A DNA stretch of 38,786 bases from positions 1 through 38,786 of the forward strand of contig CATJVQ010000043.1 in NCBI GenBank assembly GCA_949743955.1, in the 5' to 3' direction. Positions 6,171-16,435 of this stretch are shown here, one piece after another. A program made the translations under genes and the position numbers. Position 1 is the stretch's first letter, and the number at the start of each line of letters is the position of its first letter. The notes under the pieces were generated by a model. It did no database searches. It saw nothing but the letters and a program-made list of their open reading frames with translations, and was not told the DNA's origin. This DNA is from an uncultured Oscillospiraceae bacterium (GTDB lineage: Bacteria; Bacillota; Clostridia; Oscillospirales; Ruminococcaceae).

Positions 6171-8915
6171 ATGAAAAAATTTTGGATCCGCATCCTCGCA
6201 TGCGCGCTCTGTCTCTGCCTATGCCCTGTCTCGGGATTGGCGGCGGAGGATGCCGGTGCAGCCACCCTCGGTGCGTCGCAGACGGAGAAAGCGCCGGATA
6301 CATCCGGGCTCTGCCCGCACCATACCGCGCACACAGCGGAATGCGGCTACACGGAAAATACCCCCTGCGCTTACGACTGCAAAATCTGTAAGGTCCAGGC
6401 GCTGATCGACGCCCTGCCCGGAGCGGCGGAGGTTACAGAGGCAAACACGGAAGCGATCAGGGCGCAGCTTGAGGCGGTCCTTACCCTCTTCCGGGATCTG
6501 ACAGAAGAGGAACAGGCGCAGGTAGACCTGATCCGGTGTCTGGCATTGCAGGCCATACTCGACCCAGCGAATACTCCCGTTCCGGCGGCGGGAACCATAA
6601 CGGTCCCGCTGGACTTTACTAACGTGGGCAGTGGCGCGGGACAGACCCCCGCTGTGGGATCGGGCTACCAATGGTCGGGCGATGCGTTGGGCGGTTATCT
6701 ACTGGAATTGACGGATTTCAAGATGGAGTTGACAGAGTATACCGATTCGGACGTTGCTGCCATCAAGGTCCCCCTTGATGGAGAATTGACACTGCGCGTC
6801 AGCGGCCAGAATTCATGTGATCTTGGTCCCTGCCAATCCGTTTTCTGGACCAACGACAGCGATGGCGGCAGTGCGCTTACAATACAGGGATCTGATAAGC
6901 AGTCCAGTTCATTGGAAGTCATATCAGACGGATCGATCTTCATGGCAGGGCAGGATCTGCATATTAAGGATGTGACCATAAAAGCAACCACCAATCAGGC
7001 CGGTGTTATTTCCAAGCACGGGAACATCATTTTGGAATCTGTTGATCTTACGATCGATTCGCAGGGATGGGCCGCCGCCTGCATTGGCACAGATCATGGA
7101 GACGTGACCATACAGGACAGCACATTGAATTTGCATACCGGCAATGATGGTTTATTTATAGAAGGAGATATCACTGTTATCGACAGCGATATAAATATTT
7201 CGGCTCGATTTAACGCGGGTATTGTTGCCGGATATTTCTTGGATGGAAATTATGAGCCCGGCGTTACACCGGGACGAACAATCACCTTTTCCGGTAATTC
7301 CAACATTTCTATTGATGCCGCCAGTGCGGCCTATGGGATCTGTGTTCAGGGAAAATTGCTCCTTGAGGATCCGGTTTCGATAACAGCAAGAGGGAGCGCT
7401 GCCGCGTTTGGAATTTTTGAGGGCATTGAACTGAAGAATATGGCCGTTACAGAGCCTATGGATGGTGTTATCACCCCGCCTGCCGGAAATTCAAAAATAC
7501 ACACTGTTCGAAGTGGAGAAACGATAGCTGCCTCTGCCAAACTTGAACCTGTTCAGTTAACGGCTGATGTTAGTCAAACATCTTTTCCCTATGGCGGCGG
7601 TACTGAGATTACCGTTACCTCAACCCCCGAACTGACGGCCTCGGTATCTATTTACAAGGGAGAAGCCCAAGTGGGGAGTGGGAATCTCGGAGATCCGGTT
7701 CTTGTTGACAGCACTCGACTGGGAATTGGCAGCCATACTCTGACGGTAAAACTTCAGCAGAACAAAGGAAACGTGTTTAAAGATGTTGCCGTTACCGTTA
7801 CCGGTGTTGCCCCCGTTGTGACCGCCCCGAACGCCTCCGCCCTTCAGAAGGGGCAGAAGCTGTCCGAATCTGTTCTGACCGGCGGCTCCGTCATCAACCC
7901 TGATATAAACCAGCCTATTGAGGGGACATGGAGCTGGAAGGATGGAACCATCCTCCCCACCGTGGAAAACAGCGGTTATACCGTCGTATTCACCCCGGCG
8001 GACAGCACTTACGACATAATCGAATGGACGATACCTGTGCAGGTGCAGGAGACACAGGTTTTGGTAGAAAACGGCCTGACCGTTATCCCGGTAGGGCTGA
8101 AACCGCTGTTTGAGAGTATTGCCGCCATTGAAGACGAGCTGCGGACCCGGGTCACGGCGGTGCTCAGCGATGTGGGAGATCAGATCGTCTTTTGCGATAT
8201 GCGCCTGCAATATCGGGAAAACGGCATATGGGTGGACGTAGATCCGAATAATTTCCCCGATGAGGGTGTGGACGTCACTCTTGCTTACCCCGAGGGGACT
8301 AATGGAATCGAGTATACTTTCACGGTTCAGCACATGATTTCCTACGGGACGGATGCCGGAAAAGTGGAAACGATGTCGTATACCCCGCTCCCGGAGGGAC
8401 TTCGCTGCCACTTTACCAGCCTGTCCCCAGTAGCGATCGGCTGGCAGCAGAAAGGGACGGAGACCCCGGAGCCGACTCCGCCGCCCGTGACGCCGGGTAG
8501 ACCTTCGGCTCCGGTATCCACAGGCTCCGGCGGCGGGAGCAGCTCTGACCCCGTCCAAAACGATGAATACGACTTCTGGCAGAGCGTGCGCAAAAAGATT
8601 GAGGCCGCCGGGCGGGGGGATACCGTGACTGTCAATCCCCGCGGCTATGAGCGGATGCCGAAAAGCGTCATGGACGCGCTGCGGCAGAAGGACGGCGTCA
8701 CCCTCGTCCTTCTCCGGGACGGCGGGGAGGAGATTGTCATCCCCTCTGAAAAGGCGCTCGACGAAGCGATGCAGGTCTATTATCCGCTGCCGTATCTGGA
8801 AGGGATTGATTTCGGCGCCGGAGAACCGGTCCTGTCCCGGGTGGAGGAAAGCGGGAGCAAGCCCAACCCCGGCACCGGCGGATGGAACCCCGCGTGGGGA
8901 CCGGTAAAAAACTGA
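6171..8915 (+). CDS. Large secreted beta-helix / Ig-like surface protein
   Basis: AAGGAGG seven bases upstream selects the ATG at 6171. The 914-residue product starts with a signal peptide (MKKFWIRILACALCLCLCPVSGLAA; cleavage probably after AA). It continues with a Cys-rich segment (HTAECGYTENTPCAYDCKIC) and a helical region typical of clostridial surface proteins (QALIDALP...LTEEEQAQVD). Residues about 175-440 are Asn/Asp/Ile-rich short repeats resembling a right-handed beta helix, followed by two Ig-like beta domains to about 650. A Pro/Thr/Gly/Ser-rich linker (TPEPTPPPVTPG, then STGSGGGSSS) leads to a small C-terminal domain with FWQSVRKKIEAAGRGDTVTV and a DGGEEIVIP segment. No LPXTG sorting signal or SLH repeats are visible, so attachment is unclear. 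Exact function unknown; adhesion or carbohydrate binding are only possibilities. Confidence 0.85.
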   Translation: MKKFWIRILACALCLCLCPVSGLAAEDAGAATLGASQTEKAPDTSGLCPHHTAHTAECGYTENTPCAYDCKICKVQALIDALPGAAEVTEANTEAIRAQLEAVLTLFRDLTEEEQAQVDLIRCLALQAILDPANTPVPAAGTITVPLDFTNVGSGAGQTPAVGSGYQWSGDALGGYLLELTDFKMELTEYTDSDVAAIKVPLDGELTLRVSGQNSCDLGPCQSVFWTNDSDGGSALTIQGSDKQSSSLEVISDGSIFMAGQDLHIKDVTIKATTNQAGVISKHGNIILESVDLTIDSQGWAAACIGTDHGDVTIQDSTLNLHTGNDGLFIEGDITVIDSDINISARFNAGIVAGYFLDGNYEPGVTPGRTITFSGNSNISIDAASAAYGICVQGKLLLEDPVSITARGSAAAFGIFEGIELKNMAVTEPMDGVITPPAGNSKIHTVRSGETIAASAKLEPVQLTADVSQTSFPYGGGTEITVTSTPELTASVSIYKGEAQVGSGNLGDPVLVDSTRLGIGSHTLTVKLQQNKGNVFKDVAVTVTGVAPVVTAPNASALQKGQKLSESVLTGGSVINPDINQPIEGTWSWKDGTILPTVENSGYTVVFTPADSTYDIIEWTIPVQVQETQVLVENGLTVIPVGLKPLFESIAAIEDELRTRVTAVLSDVGDQIVFCDMRLQYRENGIWVDVDPNNFPDEGVDVTLAYPEGTNGIEYTFTVQHMISYGTDAGKVETMSYTPLPEGLRCHFTSLSPVAIGWQQKGTETPEPTPPPVTPGRPSAPVSTGSGGGSSSDPVQNDEYDFWQSVRKKIEAAGRGDTVTVNPRGYERMPKSVMDALRQKDGVTLVLLRDGGEEIVIPSEKALDEAMQVYYPLPYLEGIDFGAGEPVLSRVEESGSKPNPGTGGWNPAWGPVKN

Positions 8916-8932
8916 CAGCCCCCATAAGGTCA

Positions 8933-8979
8933 CACCGCCCCCGGCACGAGCCCTCACAGGGTCCGTGCCGGGGGCGGTG
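8933..8979. terminator. Shared hairpin between convergent genes
   Basis: Perfect 16-bp arms at 8933-8948 and 8964-8979 (CACCGCCCCCGGCACG and its complement) enclose a smaller CCCT/AGGG stem. It lies 17 bases after the surface-protein stop and directly abuts the end of the convergent SDR gene. It has no T-run, but its strength and position suggest a bidirectional terminator. Confidence 0.7.
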
Positions 8980-8981
8980 CA

Positions 8982-9719
8982 TCAGATGACGAATCCGCCG
9001 TTTGGGGAGAGAACCTGCCCGGTGAAGAAGCTCCCGCCCTCTCCGGCGAGGAACAGGATGGCGCGCGCCACATCCAGCGGTGTGCCCAGGCGGCCGAGGG
9101 GCGTCTCATCGGCGAGGGCGGCGCGGGCGGAGGCGTCCAGCATGGCGCACATGTCGGTGTCAATGACACCGGGCGCCACGCAGTTGACCGTGATGCCCGA
9201 GGGCCCCACTTCCTTCGCCAGCGCCCGCGTCATGCCGATGAGCGCGGCCTTCGCGGCGGAGTAATGCACCTCGCAGGAGGCCCCCGTCTGCCCCCACATG
9301 GAAGCGACGTTGACAATCCTCCCCCCGCCGCGGCGGAGCATCCCCGGCAGGACACACTGGCAGCAGTGGAACGCGCCTGTCACCGTGACGGCGAACATGC
9401 GCTCCCACTCCTCCGGCGTGATGTCGCCGAACAGCTTTTGTTGGGCGATGCCTGCGTTATTGACAAGCAGATCCACCCCTCCCAGCCGTTCCTCGACAGC
9501 GCGGCACATGCGCTCCACTTCCTCCCGCACAGACACGTCCCCGCCGACAGCGAACGCGTCGCACCCGCTCTCGCGCAGGGCGGCGGCGGCGTCTTCGGCC
9601 TGCGTGCGGCTATGGAGGTACCCGAGCGCGACGCGCCACCCATTTTCCCCCAAAAGGCGCGCCGCCGCAAGCCCGATGCCGCGGGAGGCGCCTGTCACGA
9701 ACGCGACCGGGCTCCTCAT
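8982..9719 (-). CDS. Short-chain dehydrogenase/reductase (FabG-like SDR)
   Basis: The 245-residue classical SDR carries the NAD(P)-binding TGASRGIG near residues 8-15, NNAG, the catalytic serine region NVASMWG, the active-site YSAAK, and a C-terminal NGGFVI resembling FabG DGG endings. The ATG at 9719 is preferred because it overlaps the upstream rhaM stop (ATGA) and places the Rossmann motif at the usual distance; longer starts fall inside rhaM. SDRs reduce or oxidise carbonyl or hydroxyl groups. Being coupled to a sugar mutarotase, it may act as a sugar dehydrogenase such as an L-rhamnose or L-fucose 1-dehydrogenase, rather than in fatty acid synthesis. That is inference from the neighbour; there are no fatty acid genes nearby. 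Confidence 0.88.
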   Translation of the reverse strand: MRSPVAFVTGASRGIGLAAARLLGENGWRVALGYLHSRTQAEDAAAALRESGCDAFAVGGDVSVREEVERMCRAVEERLGGVDLLVNNAGIAQQKLFGDITPEEWERMFAVTVTGAFHCCQCVLPGMLRRGGGRIVNVASMWGQTGASCEVHYSAAKAALIGMTRALAKEVGPSGITVNCVAPGVIDTDMCAMLDASARAALADETPLGRLGTPLDVARAILFLAGEGGSFFTGQVLSPNGGFVI

Positions 9720-10033
9720 TCCATCAGGAACACGCGGCGCAGCTCGCGCTGTGCGCCCGTGAGCGGATCGAATTCCATCGTCATGACATCCTTCATATAT
9801 TCGTTCCACCGCGCGACGACGGGGCTCTCCCCCTGCACCCTCGCCGCGTGTTCGATGCCCTTCGTACACTCATAGTAGCCGAAGAGCTCGTTCCCCACGT
9901 TCCAGATGGTGTAGTTCCGTATCCCGGCCTCTTTGAGGACGTCCAGCATCTCGGGCCAGATCTCGTCGTGACGGCGCCGGTATTCCGCGAGGCATCCCTC
10001 GTGCACGACGGCTTTCCACGCATAGCGTTCCAT
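9716..10033 (-). CDS. rhaM: L-rhamnose mutarotase family protein
   Basis: The 105-residue product has the RhaM family signatures HEGCLAEYRRRHDEIWPEM (family Y-x-x-x-H-x-x-W-P-E), GIRNYTIWNVGNELFGYYE and the C-terminal ARWNEYMKDVM. RhaM interconverts alpha and beta anomers of L-rhamnose; related proteins act on L-fucose. GGAGGG lies just upstream of the ATG at 10033, with a consensus promoter above. The downstream SDR overlaps by four bases. The rest of a rhamnose pathway (rhaA, rhaB, rhaD) is not in the window, so the exact sugar is unproven. Confidence 0.9.
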   Translation of the reverse strand: MERYAWKAVVHEGCLAEYRRRHDEIWPEMLDVLKEAGIRNYTIWNVGNELFGYYECTKGIEHAARVQGESPVVARWNEYMKDVMTMEFDPLTGAQRELRRVFLME

Positions 10034-10069
10034 GGCGATCCCTCCTGTATTTGGGTGATTTTCTCATCT

Positions 10070-10098
10070 ATCATACCGTCCGGCGCGGAAGATGTCAA
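10070..10098 (-). promoter_or_regulatory. Promoter of rhaM-SDR
   Basis: On the minus strand TTGACA (10098-10093) and TATGAT (10075-10070) are separated by 17 bases, about 37 bases before the rhaM start. Confidence 0.85.
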
Positions 10099-10105
10099 CT
10101 GATCC

Positions 10106-10134
10106 TTGCAAGCCCGGCGGCTTCGGTGTAAGAT
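10106..10134 (+). promoter_or_regulatory. Promoter of the iron-type alcohol dehydrogenase
   Basis: TTGCAA (10106-10111) and TAAGAT (10129-10134) are separated by 17 bases. It is arranged back to back with the rhaM promoter, the two -35 boxes being only seven bases apart, which would allow joint control. Confidence 0.7.
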
Positions 10135-10171
10135 AGTTATAACAGGTATCAAAGATTAAGGAGGCAACGGA

Positions 10172-11335
10172 ATGCAGAGCTTTACATTTTATTCTCCGAC
10201 CGAGATCGTCTTTGGCCGGGGCGCGCAGGAGCAGACAGCGCAGAAGGTAAAAAAATACGGCGGCACGCGGGTATTCTTACTTTACGGCGGCGGGAGTGTC
10301 CGCAAAAGCGGCCTGCTGGGCGAGGTGGAAAAAACGCTCGCCGACGCGGGAATCGAGTTCCGGTCGCTGGGAGGTGTGCAGCCCAACCCGCGCCTGGCGT
10401 TCGCGGAGGAGGCGGCGAAGGAGGCGTCCCGGTTCGGGGCGGACTTCATCCTAGGTGTCGGCGGCGGGAGCGTGCTCGATACGGCCAAAGCTGTCGCGCA
10501 CGGGGTGGCCAACTCGGATGTGCCGCTGTGGTCGTTCTGGACAAGGGAGGCCCCGCTGGAGAAGACGCTCCCCGTCGGGGCCGTGCTCACTATCTCGGCC
10601 GCCGGCAGTGAGACGAGTGACTCCGCTGTCCTCACCAATGAGGCGGCAGGGCAGAAGCGGGGCCTTTCCACGAATCTGAACCGCCCGCGTTTCGCTATCA
10701 TGAACCCGGAACTGACGTTCACGCTGCCGCCGTATCAGATCGGCTGCGGTATTGTGGATATCATGATGCACACACTCGATCGGTACTTCACCCCCACCCG
10801 CGGCAACGCCCTGACCGACGAATGGGCGGAAGCGCTTCTGCGCGTCGTCGTCGAAAACGGGACGCGCGCGCTGGAGGATCCGCATGATTACGACGCTATG
10901 AGCGAGCTGATGTGGTGCGGCAGCCTCTCGCACAACGGCCTGACAGGCCTGGGAGCGAAGATGGATTTCGCCGTCCACCAGCTCGGGCATGAGCTGAGCG
11001 CTAAGTTTGACGTCGCGCACGGGGCGAGCCTGTCGACTGTCTGGGGCGATTGGGCGAGGGAAGTCTGCGGCGAGCATCCCGAGCGCTTTACGCGGTACGC
11101 GAAAAACGTCTGGGGGGCGGCGTCCGCGGAAGAGGGCATCGAAGCGACTGTGCGCTATTTCCGCTCCATCGCGATGCCCACGTGCTTTACAGAGCTGGGC
11201 ATCGGTGTGCAGACGGAGGAGACCGTCGCTGATCTGGCGCGCCGCTGCTGCTGGGACGATAAGCGCACCATCGGCAGCTTCAAGGTCCTCGGCCGGGAGG
11301 AGATTGCCCGGATCTATACCGCGGCGAACCGGTGA
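10172..11335 (+). CDS. Iron-containing (group III) alcohol dehydrogenase, butanol-dehydrogenase type
   Basis: The 387-residue product has the N-terminal dinucleotide domain motif GVGGGSVLDTAKAVA (about residues 95-109), preceded by FGRGAQEQ and GGGSV. The C-terminal metal domain has DIMMHTLDRYF, HQLGHELSAKFDVAHGASLS and an acidic D at GCGIVD, giving the usual Asp and three His metal ligands. It is most like the NADPH-dependent BdhA/YqhD branch, which reduces aldehydes such as butanal, lactaldehyde or methylglyoxal to alcohols. AAGGAGG precedes the ATG by about eight bases. It is divergent from rhaM-SDR, so a role in disposing of aldehydes from deoxy-sugar breakdown is plausible but inferred. 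Confidence 0.92.
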   Translation: MQSFTFYSPTEIVFGRGAQEQTAQKVKKYGGTRVFLLYGGGSVRKSGLLGEVEKTLADAGIEFRSLGGVQPNPRLAFAEEAAKEASRFGADFILGVGGGSVLDTAKAVAHGVANSDVPLWSFWTREAPLEKTLPVGAVLTISAAGSETSDSAVLTNEAAGQKRGLSTNLNRPRFAIMNPELTFTLPPYQIGCGIVDIMMHTLDRYFTPTRGNALTDEWAEALLRVVVENGTRALEDPHDYDAMSELMWCGSLSHNGLTGLGAKMDFAVHQLGHELSAKFDVAHGASLSTVWGDWAREVCGEHPERFTRYAKNVWGAASAEEGIEATVRYFRSIAMPTCFTELGIGVQTEETVADLARRCCWDDKRTIGSFKVLGREEIARIYTAANR

Positions 11336-11344
11336 CATCTGTGA

Positions 11345-11378
11345 AAAAGCGGGACAGGGAAAACCCTGTCCCGCTTTT
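11345..11378. terminator. Bidirectional intrinsic terminator
   Basis: Perfect 15-bp arms (AAAAGCGGGACAGGG and its complement) flank an AAAA loop, giving A-run/T-run ends on both strands. It lies nine bases after the alcohol dehydrogenase stop and three bases from the convergent def stop, so it can serve both transcripts. Confidence 0.95.
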
Positions 11379-11380
11379 GA

Positions 11381-11842
11381 TTATTCCTCCACCTGCACGA
11401 ACTCTGTCACCTTATCGACAAACACGATGCCGTCGAGGTGGTCGATTTCGTGGCACAGGCACTTGGCGAGATCCCCCTCGCCGGTCACTTCGAAGGGCTG
11501 CCCGTTTTCGTCGAGGGCGCGCACCGTCACCTTCCACGGGCGCTGGACGTTTCCCCATTTACCCGGGAAGCTCAGGCATCCCTCGAGGCAGAGCTGTTCT
11601 CCCTCTGCCGAAACGATCTCGGGGTTGACCATCTGATAGAGATGATCCCCCATATCAATCGTGACAAGGCGCTTTAAAAGCCCTACCTGATTGGCCGCGA
11701 GTCCCACACCATTGCCGGCCGCATACATCGTCTCGGCCATATCGCGCAGGATCTCCCGGATGCGGTCGTCCACATGCTCGACCGGACGTGCCTTTTTGCG
11801 CAGAATCTCGTCGTCATTTAAGCGCAGCTTTCGGATGGCCAT
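11381..11842 (-). CDS. def: Peptide deformylase
   Basis: The 153-residue protein removes the formyl group from the N-terminal methionine of new proteins. All three family motifs are present: GVGLAANQVG, EGCLSFPG (metal-binding Cys) and HEIDHLDG (two His ligands and the catalytic Glu). The ATG at 11842 has GGAGG nine bases upstream, inside the last codons of aspS; only one base separates the aspS stop from this start. It is the last gene of the hisS-aspS-def unit and ends at a shared terminator. The longer open frame upstream is aspS read out of frame. Confidence 0.96.
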   Translation of the reverse strand: MAIRKLRLNDDEILRKKARPVEHVDDRIREILRDMAETMYAAGNGVGLAANQVGLLKRLVTIDMGDHLYQMVNPEIVSAEGEQLCLEGCLSFPGKWGNVQRPWKVTVRALDENGQPFEVTGEGDLAKCLCHEIDHLDGIVFVDKVTEFVQVEE

Positions 11843-11843
11843 A

Positions 11844-13628
<1,785 letters not shown>

Positions 13629-13654
13629 TTTACACTCTCCTTATCTGCGGATCT

Positions 13655-14935
13655 TCAGTTTTTATTTTCGTCCAGCAGCGTGCGCACGGTGTCCGCCAGC
13701 CCCTCGAGCCGGACGGTGCGCGCCTCCCCACCGCGCAGGCTCTTGAGCGTACATTCGCCCGCCTCCAGCTCGCTCTCGCCGAGGACAGCCGCATACAACG
13801 CGCCCGTTTTATCCGCGTACTTCATCTGCGCCTTGACAGAGCGGTCCATGCAGTCGCACCCCGCGCGTACGCCCTCTTGGCGCAGATCCCCGCACAGGCG
13901 CAGCGCCTCACGCCGCCCGGCGCCGCCCATACCGGCGAGGTAGATATCGTAGAGCCGATCCTCCGGGAAGGCACAGCCGCTGCTTTCCATCTGCATGACG
14001 AGCCGCTCAATGCCCATCGCGAAGCCCAGAGCAGGCGTCGGGGAGCCGCCGAGCTCCTCGACGAGCCCGTCATACCGCCCGCCGCCGAGGACAGTCCCCT
14101 GCGCGCCGATAGCGCCGGAGACGAACTCGAACACAGTCTTTGTGTAGTAATCCAGCCCGCGCACGATCTTCGGGTCGACCGTGTACGCGATCCCCAGCAT
14201 ATCCAGCCGCTCCCGCAGGCCGGAGAAGTGCCCCGCGCATTCCTCGCACAGGTAGTCGAGCATCACCGGCGCGCCGGTGACCGCCTCCTGACAGACGGGC
14301 GATTTGCAGTCGAGCACGCGCATCGGGTTTTTCTCCATCCGTTCGCGGCATGTTCCGCACAGTCTGTCCGCCCGCTCGGCAAGGAAGGCGCGCAGCGCCT
14401 CGTGATAGCGCCTGCGGCAGGCCGGGCAGCCGATGGAATTGATGTGCAGTGAAAGCCCCGTTATCCCTAGGCGTTCAAACAGCGCGGCGCAGAACGCGAT
14501 GAGCTCGGCGTCCGCGTCGGGCGAGGAGGGGCCGAACACCTCGGCCCCGAACTGATGGAACTCCCGAAGCCGCCCCGCCTGCGGCTTCTCATACCGGAAG
14601 CAGGGGATGAGGTAGCAGCAGCGCAGGGGCAGCGCCCCGCCGAGGAGCCCGTGCTGGAGCGCCGCGCGCACGACACCCGCTGTCCCCTCCGGGCGCAGTG
14701 TCACACTGCGCCCGCCCTTATCCTGAAACGTGTACATCTCCTTCTGCACAACGTCGGTCGTATCGCCGACACCGCGCTGGAACAGCTCCGTGTGCTCGAA
14801 AACGGGCGTGCGGATTTCGCGGAAACCGTAGAGCGCCGCGGTTTCGAGGAGCTTCTCTTCTGCAAATCGCCATTTCCCGCTTATGTCCGGCAGCAGATCC
14901 TGCGTGCCGCGGGGGGCGCTGGTTAAAACAGCCAT
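13655..14935 (-). CDS. hisS: Histidyl-tRNA synthetase
   Basis: The 426-residue class II enzyme attaches histidine to tRNA-His. Visible are the N-terminal PRGTQDLLP, TLRPEGTAG, motif 2 CFRYEKPQAGRLREFHQFG, the histidine-specific RGLDYYTKTVFEF, motif 3 LGFAMGIERLVMQM, and a C-terminal anticodon-binding domain of about 90 residues. A cysteine-rich insertion (CPACRRRYH, CGTCRERM, CKSPVC, CEEC) is normal in many Firmicute HisRS. The start at 14935 has GGAGG seven bases upstream and matches the family N terminus. It is the first gene of hisS-aspS-def behind a clear promoter. The leader is too short for a T-box. Confidence 0.97.
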   Translation of the reverse strand: MAVLTSAPRGTQDLLPDISGKWRFAEEKLLETAALYGFREIRTPVFEHTELFQRGVGDTTDVVQKEMYTFQDKGGRSVTLRPEGTAGVVRAALQHGLLGGALPLRCCYLIPCFRYEKPQAGRLREFHQFGAEVFGPSSPDADAELIAFCAALFERLGITGLSLHINSIGCPACRRRYHEALRAFLAERADRLCGTCRERMEKNPMRVLDCKSPVCQEAVTGAPVMLDYLCEECAGHFSGLRERLDMLGIAYTVDPKIVRGLDYYTKTVFEFVSGAIGAQGTVLGGGRYDGLVEELGGSPTPALGFAMGIERLVMQMESSGCAFPEDRLYDIYLAGMGGAGRREALRLCGDLRQEGVRAGCDCMDRSVKAQMKYADKTGALYAAVLGESELEAGECTLKSLRGGEARTVRLEGLADTVRTLLDENKN

Positions 14936-14952
14936 AGGGTTCCTCCAGTCCC

Positions 14953-14972
14953 GGAATCCGCGTGCGGATTCC
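14953..14972 (-). promoter_or_regulatory. Leader hairpin just before the hisS ribosome site
   Basis: GGAATCCG and CGGATTCC (8 bp, four-base loop) form a perfect hairpin in the roughly 40-base hisS leader, only a few bases before the GGAGG. It may influence ribosome access or mRNA stability. Confidence 0.55.
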
Positions 14973-14984
14973 TGTTCTTTCGCT

Positions 14985-15013
14985 ATTATAACGCAATTTA
15001 TGCGGATATTCAA
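14985..15013 (-). promoter_or_regulatory. Promoter of hisS-aspS-def
   Basis: On the minus strand TTGAAT (15013-15008) and TATAAT (14990-14985) are separated by 17 bases. Transcription would start about 40 bases before hisS. Confidence 0.85.
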
Positions 15014-15072
15014 TTAAAAGATGAGGATTCCCCATTCCCCTGTCTTGCGCCGCAGCCGGGCGCACGGCGGCG

Positions 15073-15102
15073 AAAAAAAGCGGACGGCCCGCAGCCGTCC
15101 GC
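15073..15102 (-). terminator. Intrinsic terminator of the mre-mgsA operon
   Basis: On the minus strand a 9-bp GC stem (GCGGACGGC and its complement) with a five-base loop is followed by seven Ts. It lies four bases after the mgsA stop. Confidence 0.92.
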
Positions 15103-15106
15103 CTCC

Positions 15107-15508
15107 TCAGCGTTTGGGATTGACAATGTCGCGCCAATCGAGATCCCCGCGCTCAAGCGAGTGGATGAGCGCTTCGGCCGTGGCGAGGTTGGTCGCCACA
15201 GGGATATTGCGCACATCGCACAGGCGCAGAAGGTTGGCGTCGTCGGGCTCATGGGGCTTATAGTTGGCGGCGCGGAAGAAGAGCAGCAGGTCGATTTCAT
15301 CGCATGCGATGCGCGCGGCTATCTGCTGATCCCCGCCCTGCGGGCCGGAGAGAAACTTGAAAATTTGCAGGCCGGTGGCCTCGGCGATCATCTTTCCGGT
15401 GGTTCCGGTAGCGCATAAGCTGTGCCGGCTCAGGATTCCACAGTAAGCAATGCAGAACTGAACCATGAGTTCTTTTTTCGAATCGTGTGCGATCAATGCT
15501 ATGTTCAC
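15107..15508 (-). CDS. mgsA: Methylglyoxal synthase
   Basis: The 133-residue enzyme converts dihydroxyacetone phosphate to methylglyoxal plus phosphate, a bypass of lower glycolysis. The family motifs are [11 protein letters not shown] at the start, [10 protein letters not shown] for phosphate binding, and [14 protein letters not shown] containing the catalytic Asp. [11 protein letters not shown] and NIPVATN follow. The GTG at 15508 is chosen because it has GGAGG nine bases upstream and gives the family N terminus; an ATG further up would add 34 residues without support. It is the last gene of the cell-shape operon, as in many Clostridia. Confidence 0.95.
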   Translation of the reverse strand: MNIALIAHDSKKELMVQFCIAYCGILSRHSLCATGTTGKMIAEATGLQIFKFLSGPQGGDQQIAARIACDEIDLLLFFRAANYKPHEPDDANLLRLCDVRNIPVATNLATAEALIHSLERGDLDWRDIVNPKR

Positions 15509-15554
15509 AAAAACGCTCCTCCCACAAATATGTTGGCGAATCACAAATTCCGCC

Positions 15555-16301
15555 TTACCGGATGGCGAGCGGCACGTAGCACCCTTCCATACGCGCGGCA
15601 ATACCCTCAAACTCCCATACGGCGAGGGAGTCGGGGGAAAGGGGCCCTCCGCCGGCAGAGGCCTGCATCAACTCCTTATCTTCGGGGATAACGCCGATGA
15701 GCTGCGCGCCCACCTCATCAATCACGGCGTCGAGGTCCGGCACCAGCATCTGCGACGGCTTCTCCGGCAGGCGGTTGACGATGAGCTTGGTATCGGCCAG
15801 CCCTCTCTCGAAGAGGAGCCCCGCCGTTTTCGCCGCATCCCGCACCGAGACGGGATCCGGCGTCGCGACAACGATTGCCGAATCGGCCGCGGCAGCGGAA
15901 ACCTCGAAGCCGTTCCCCAGCCCGGCCGGCGTGTCGATGAGGAAATAATCATACACCTTCTCCGTCTCCCGGAAAAAACGGCGGAGCGCTTCAGCCTTTG
16001 GCAGAAAGGCGGCGTCCGCCGCTGCGGGCAGCAGCCAGAGCCCCGGCTGCCAGGCACACTCCACAGAGGCTCGAAGCGGATCGGTGCGGCCGTCTAAAAC
16101 GTCCGCTAGATCGAACACTGCGCTCTCGTTTGCGCCGAGCATGATGTCTAGGCTGCGCAGGCCCGCATCCATCTCCACAAGCAGGACCCGTTTTCCGCGC
16201 CGGACCAGCGCGCCGCCCAGATAGACGCTCACCGTCGACTTACCGGCGCCGCCCTTTCCCGATGTAATCAGCCTGATGTGAGACACTGGCATCCGCCCCA
16301 T
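15555..16301 (-). CDS. minD: MinD-like septum-site ATPase
   Basis: The 248-residue ParA/MinD-family ATPase has the deviant Walker [11 protein letters not shown] at about residues 14-23, the [14 protein letters not shown] switch typical of Min[11 protein letters not shown] (Walker B) and VNRLP. MinD places the division site by holding MinC at the membrane. Position directly after PBP2 in the mre operon matches the usual minD location. However, neither minC nor minE is beside it, and the C terminus ([18 protein letters not shown]) is only weakly like a membrane-targeting amphipathic helix. The start at 16301 has GAGG about 11 bases upstream; an internal ATG at 16292 is an alternative. A separate promoter seems to lie upstream. 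Confidence 0.85.
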   Translation of the reverse strand: MGRMPVSHIRLITSGKGGAGKSTVSVYLGGALVRRGKRVLLVEMDAGLRSLDIMLGANESAVFDLADVLDGRTDPLRASVECAWQPGLWLLPAAADAAFLPKAEALRRFFRETEKVYDYFLIDTPAGLGNGFEVSAAAADSAIVVATPDPVSVRDAAKTAGLLFERGLADTKLIVNRLPEKPSQMLVPDLDAVIDEVGAQLIGVIPEDKELMQASAGGGPLSPDSLAVWEFEGIAARMEGCYVPLAIR

Positions 16302-16324
16302 CCAAAAAATGACCTCTACTCTTT

Positions 16325-16354
16325 ATATTACCATAAAAGAGAGTATTTAAACAA
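16325..16354 (-). promoter_or_regulatory. Possible internal promoter for minD-mgsA
   Basis: On the minus strand TTGTTT (16354-16349) and TAATAT (16330-16325) are 18 bases apart within an AT-rich 134-base gap between the PBP2 and minD genes. The match is moderate. Confidence 0.45.
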
Positions 16355-16435
16355 GGGGATTCCGATAAATTTGTTGGTTTTCGGCAGGAATGTCAGAATT
16401 TATTTGGATATTTTATCCTGCGCAGTCCAAAGGGA

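Noticed and set aside
7620-8957. Long minus-strand open frame opposite the surface protein
   Set aside because: Low-complexity Arg/Gly-rich translation without motifs, antisense to a gene with signal peptide and domains.
14936-15013. T-box riboswitch upstream of hisS
   Set aside because: The promoter-to-start distance is only about 50 bases, and no T-box sequence is present.
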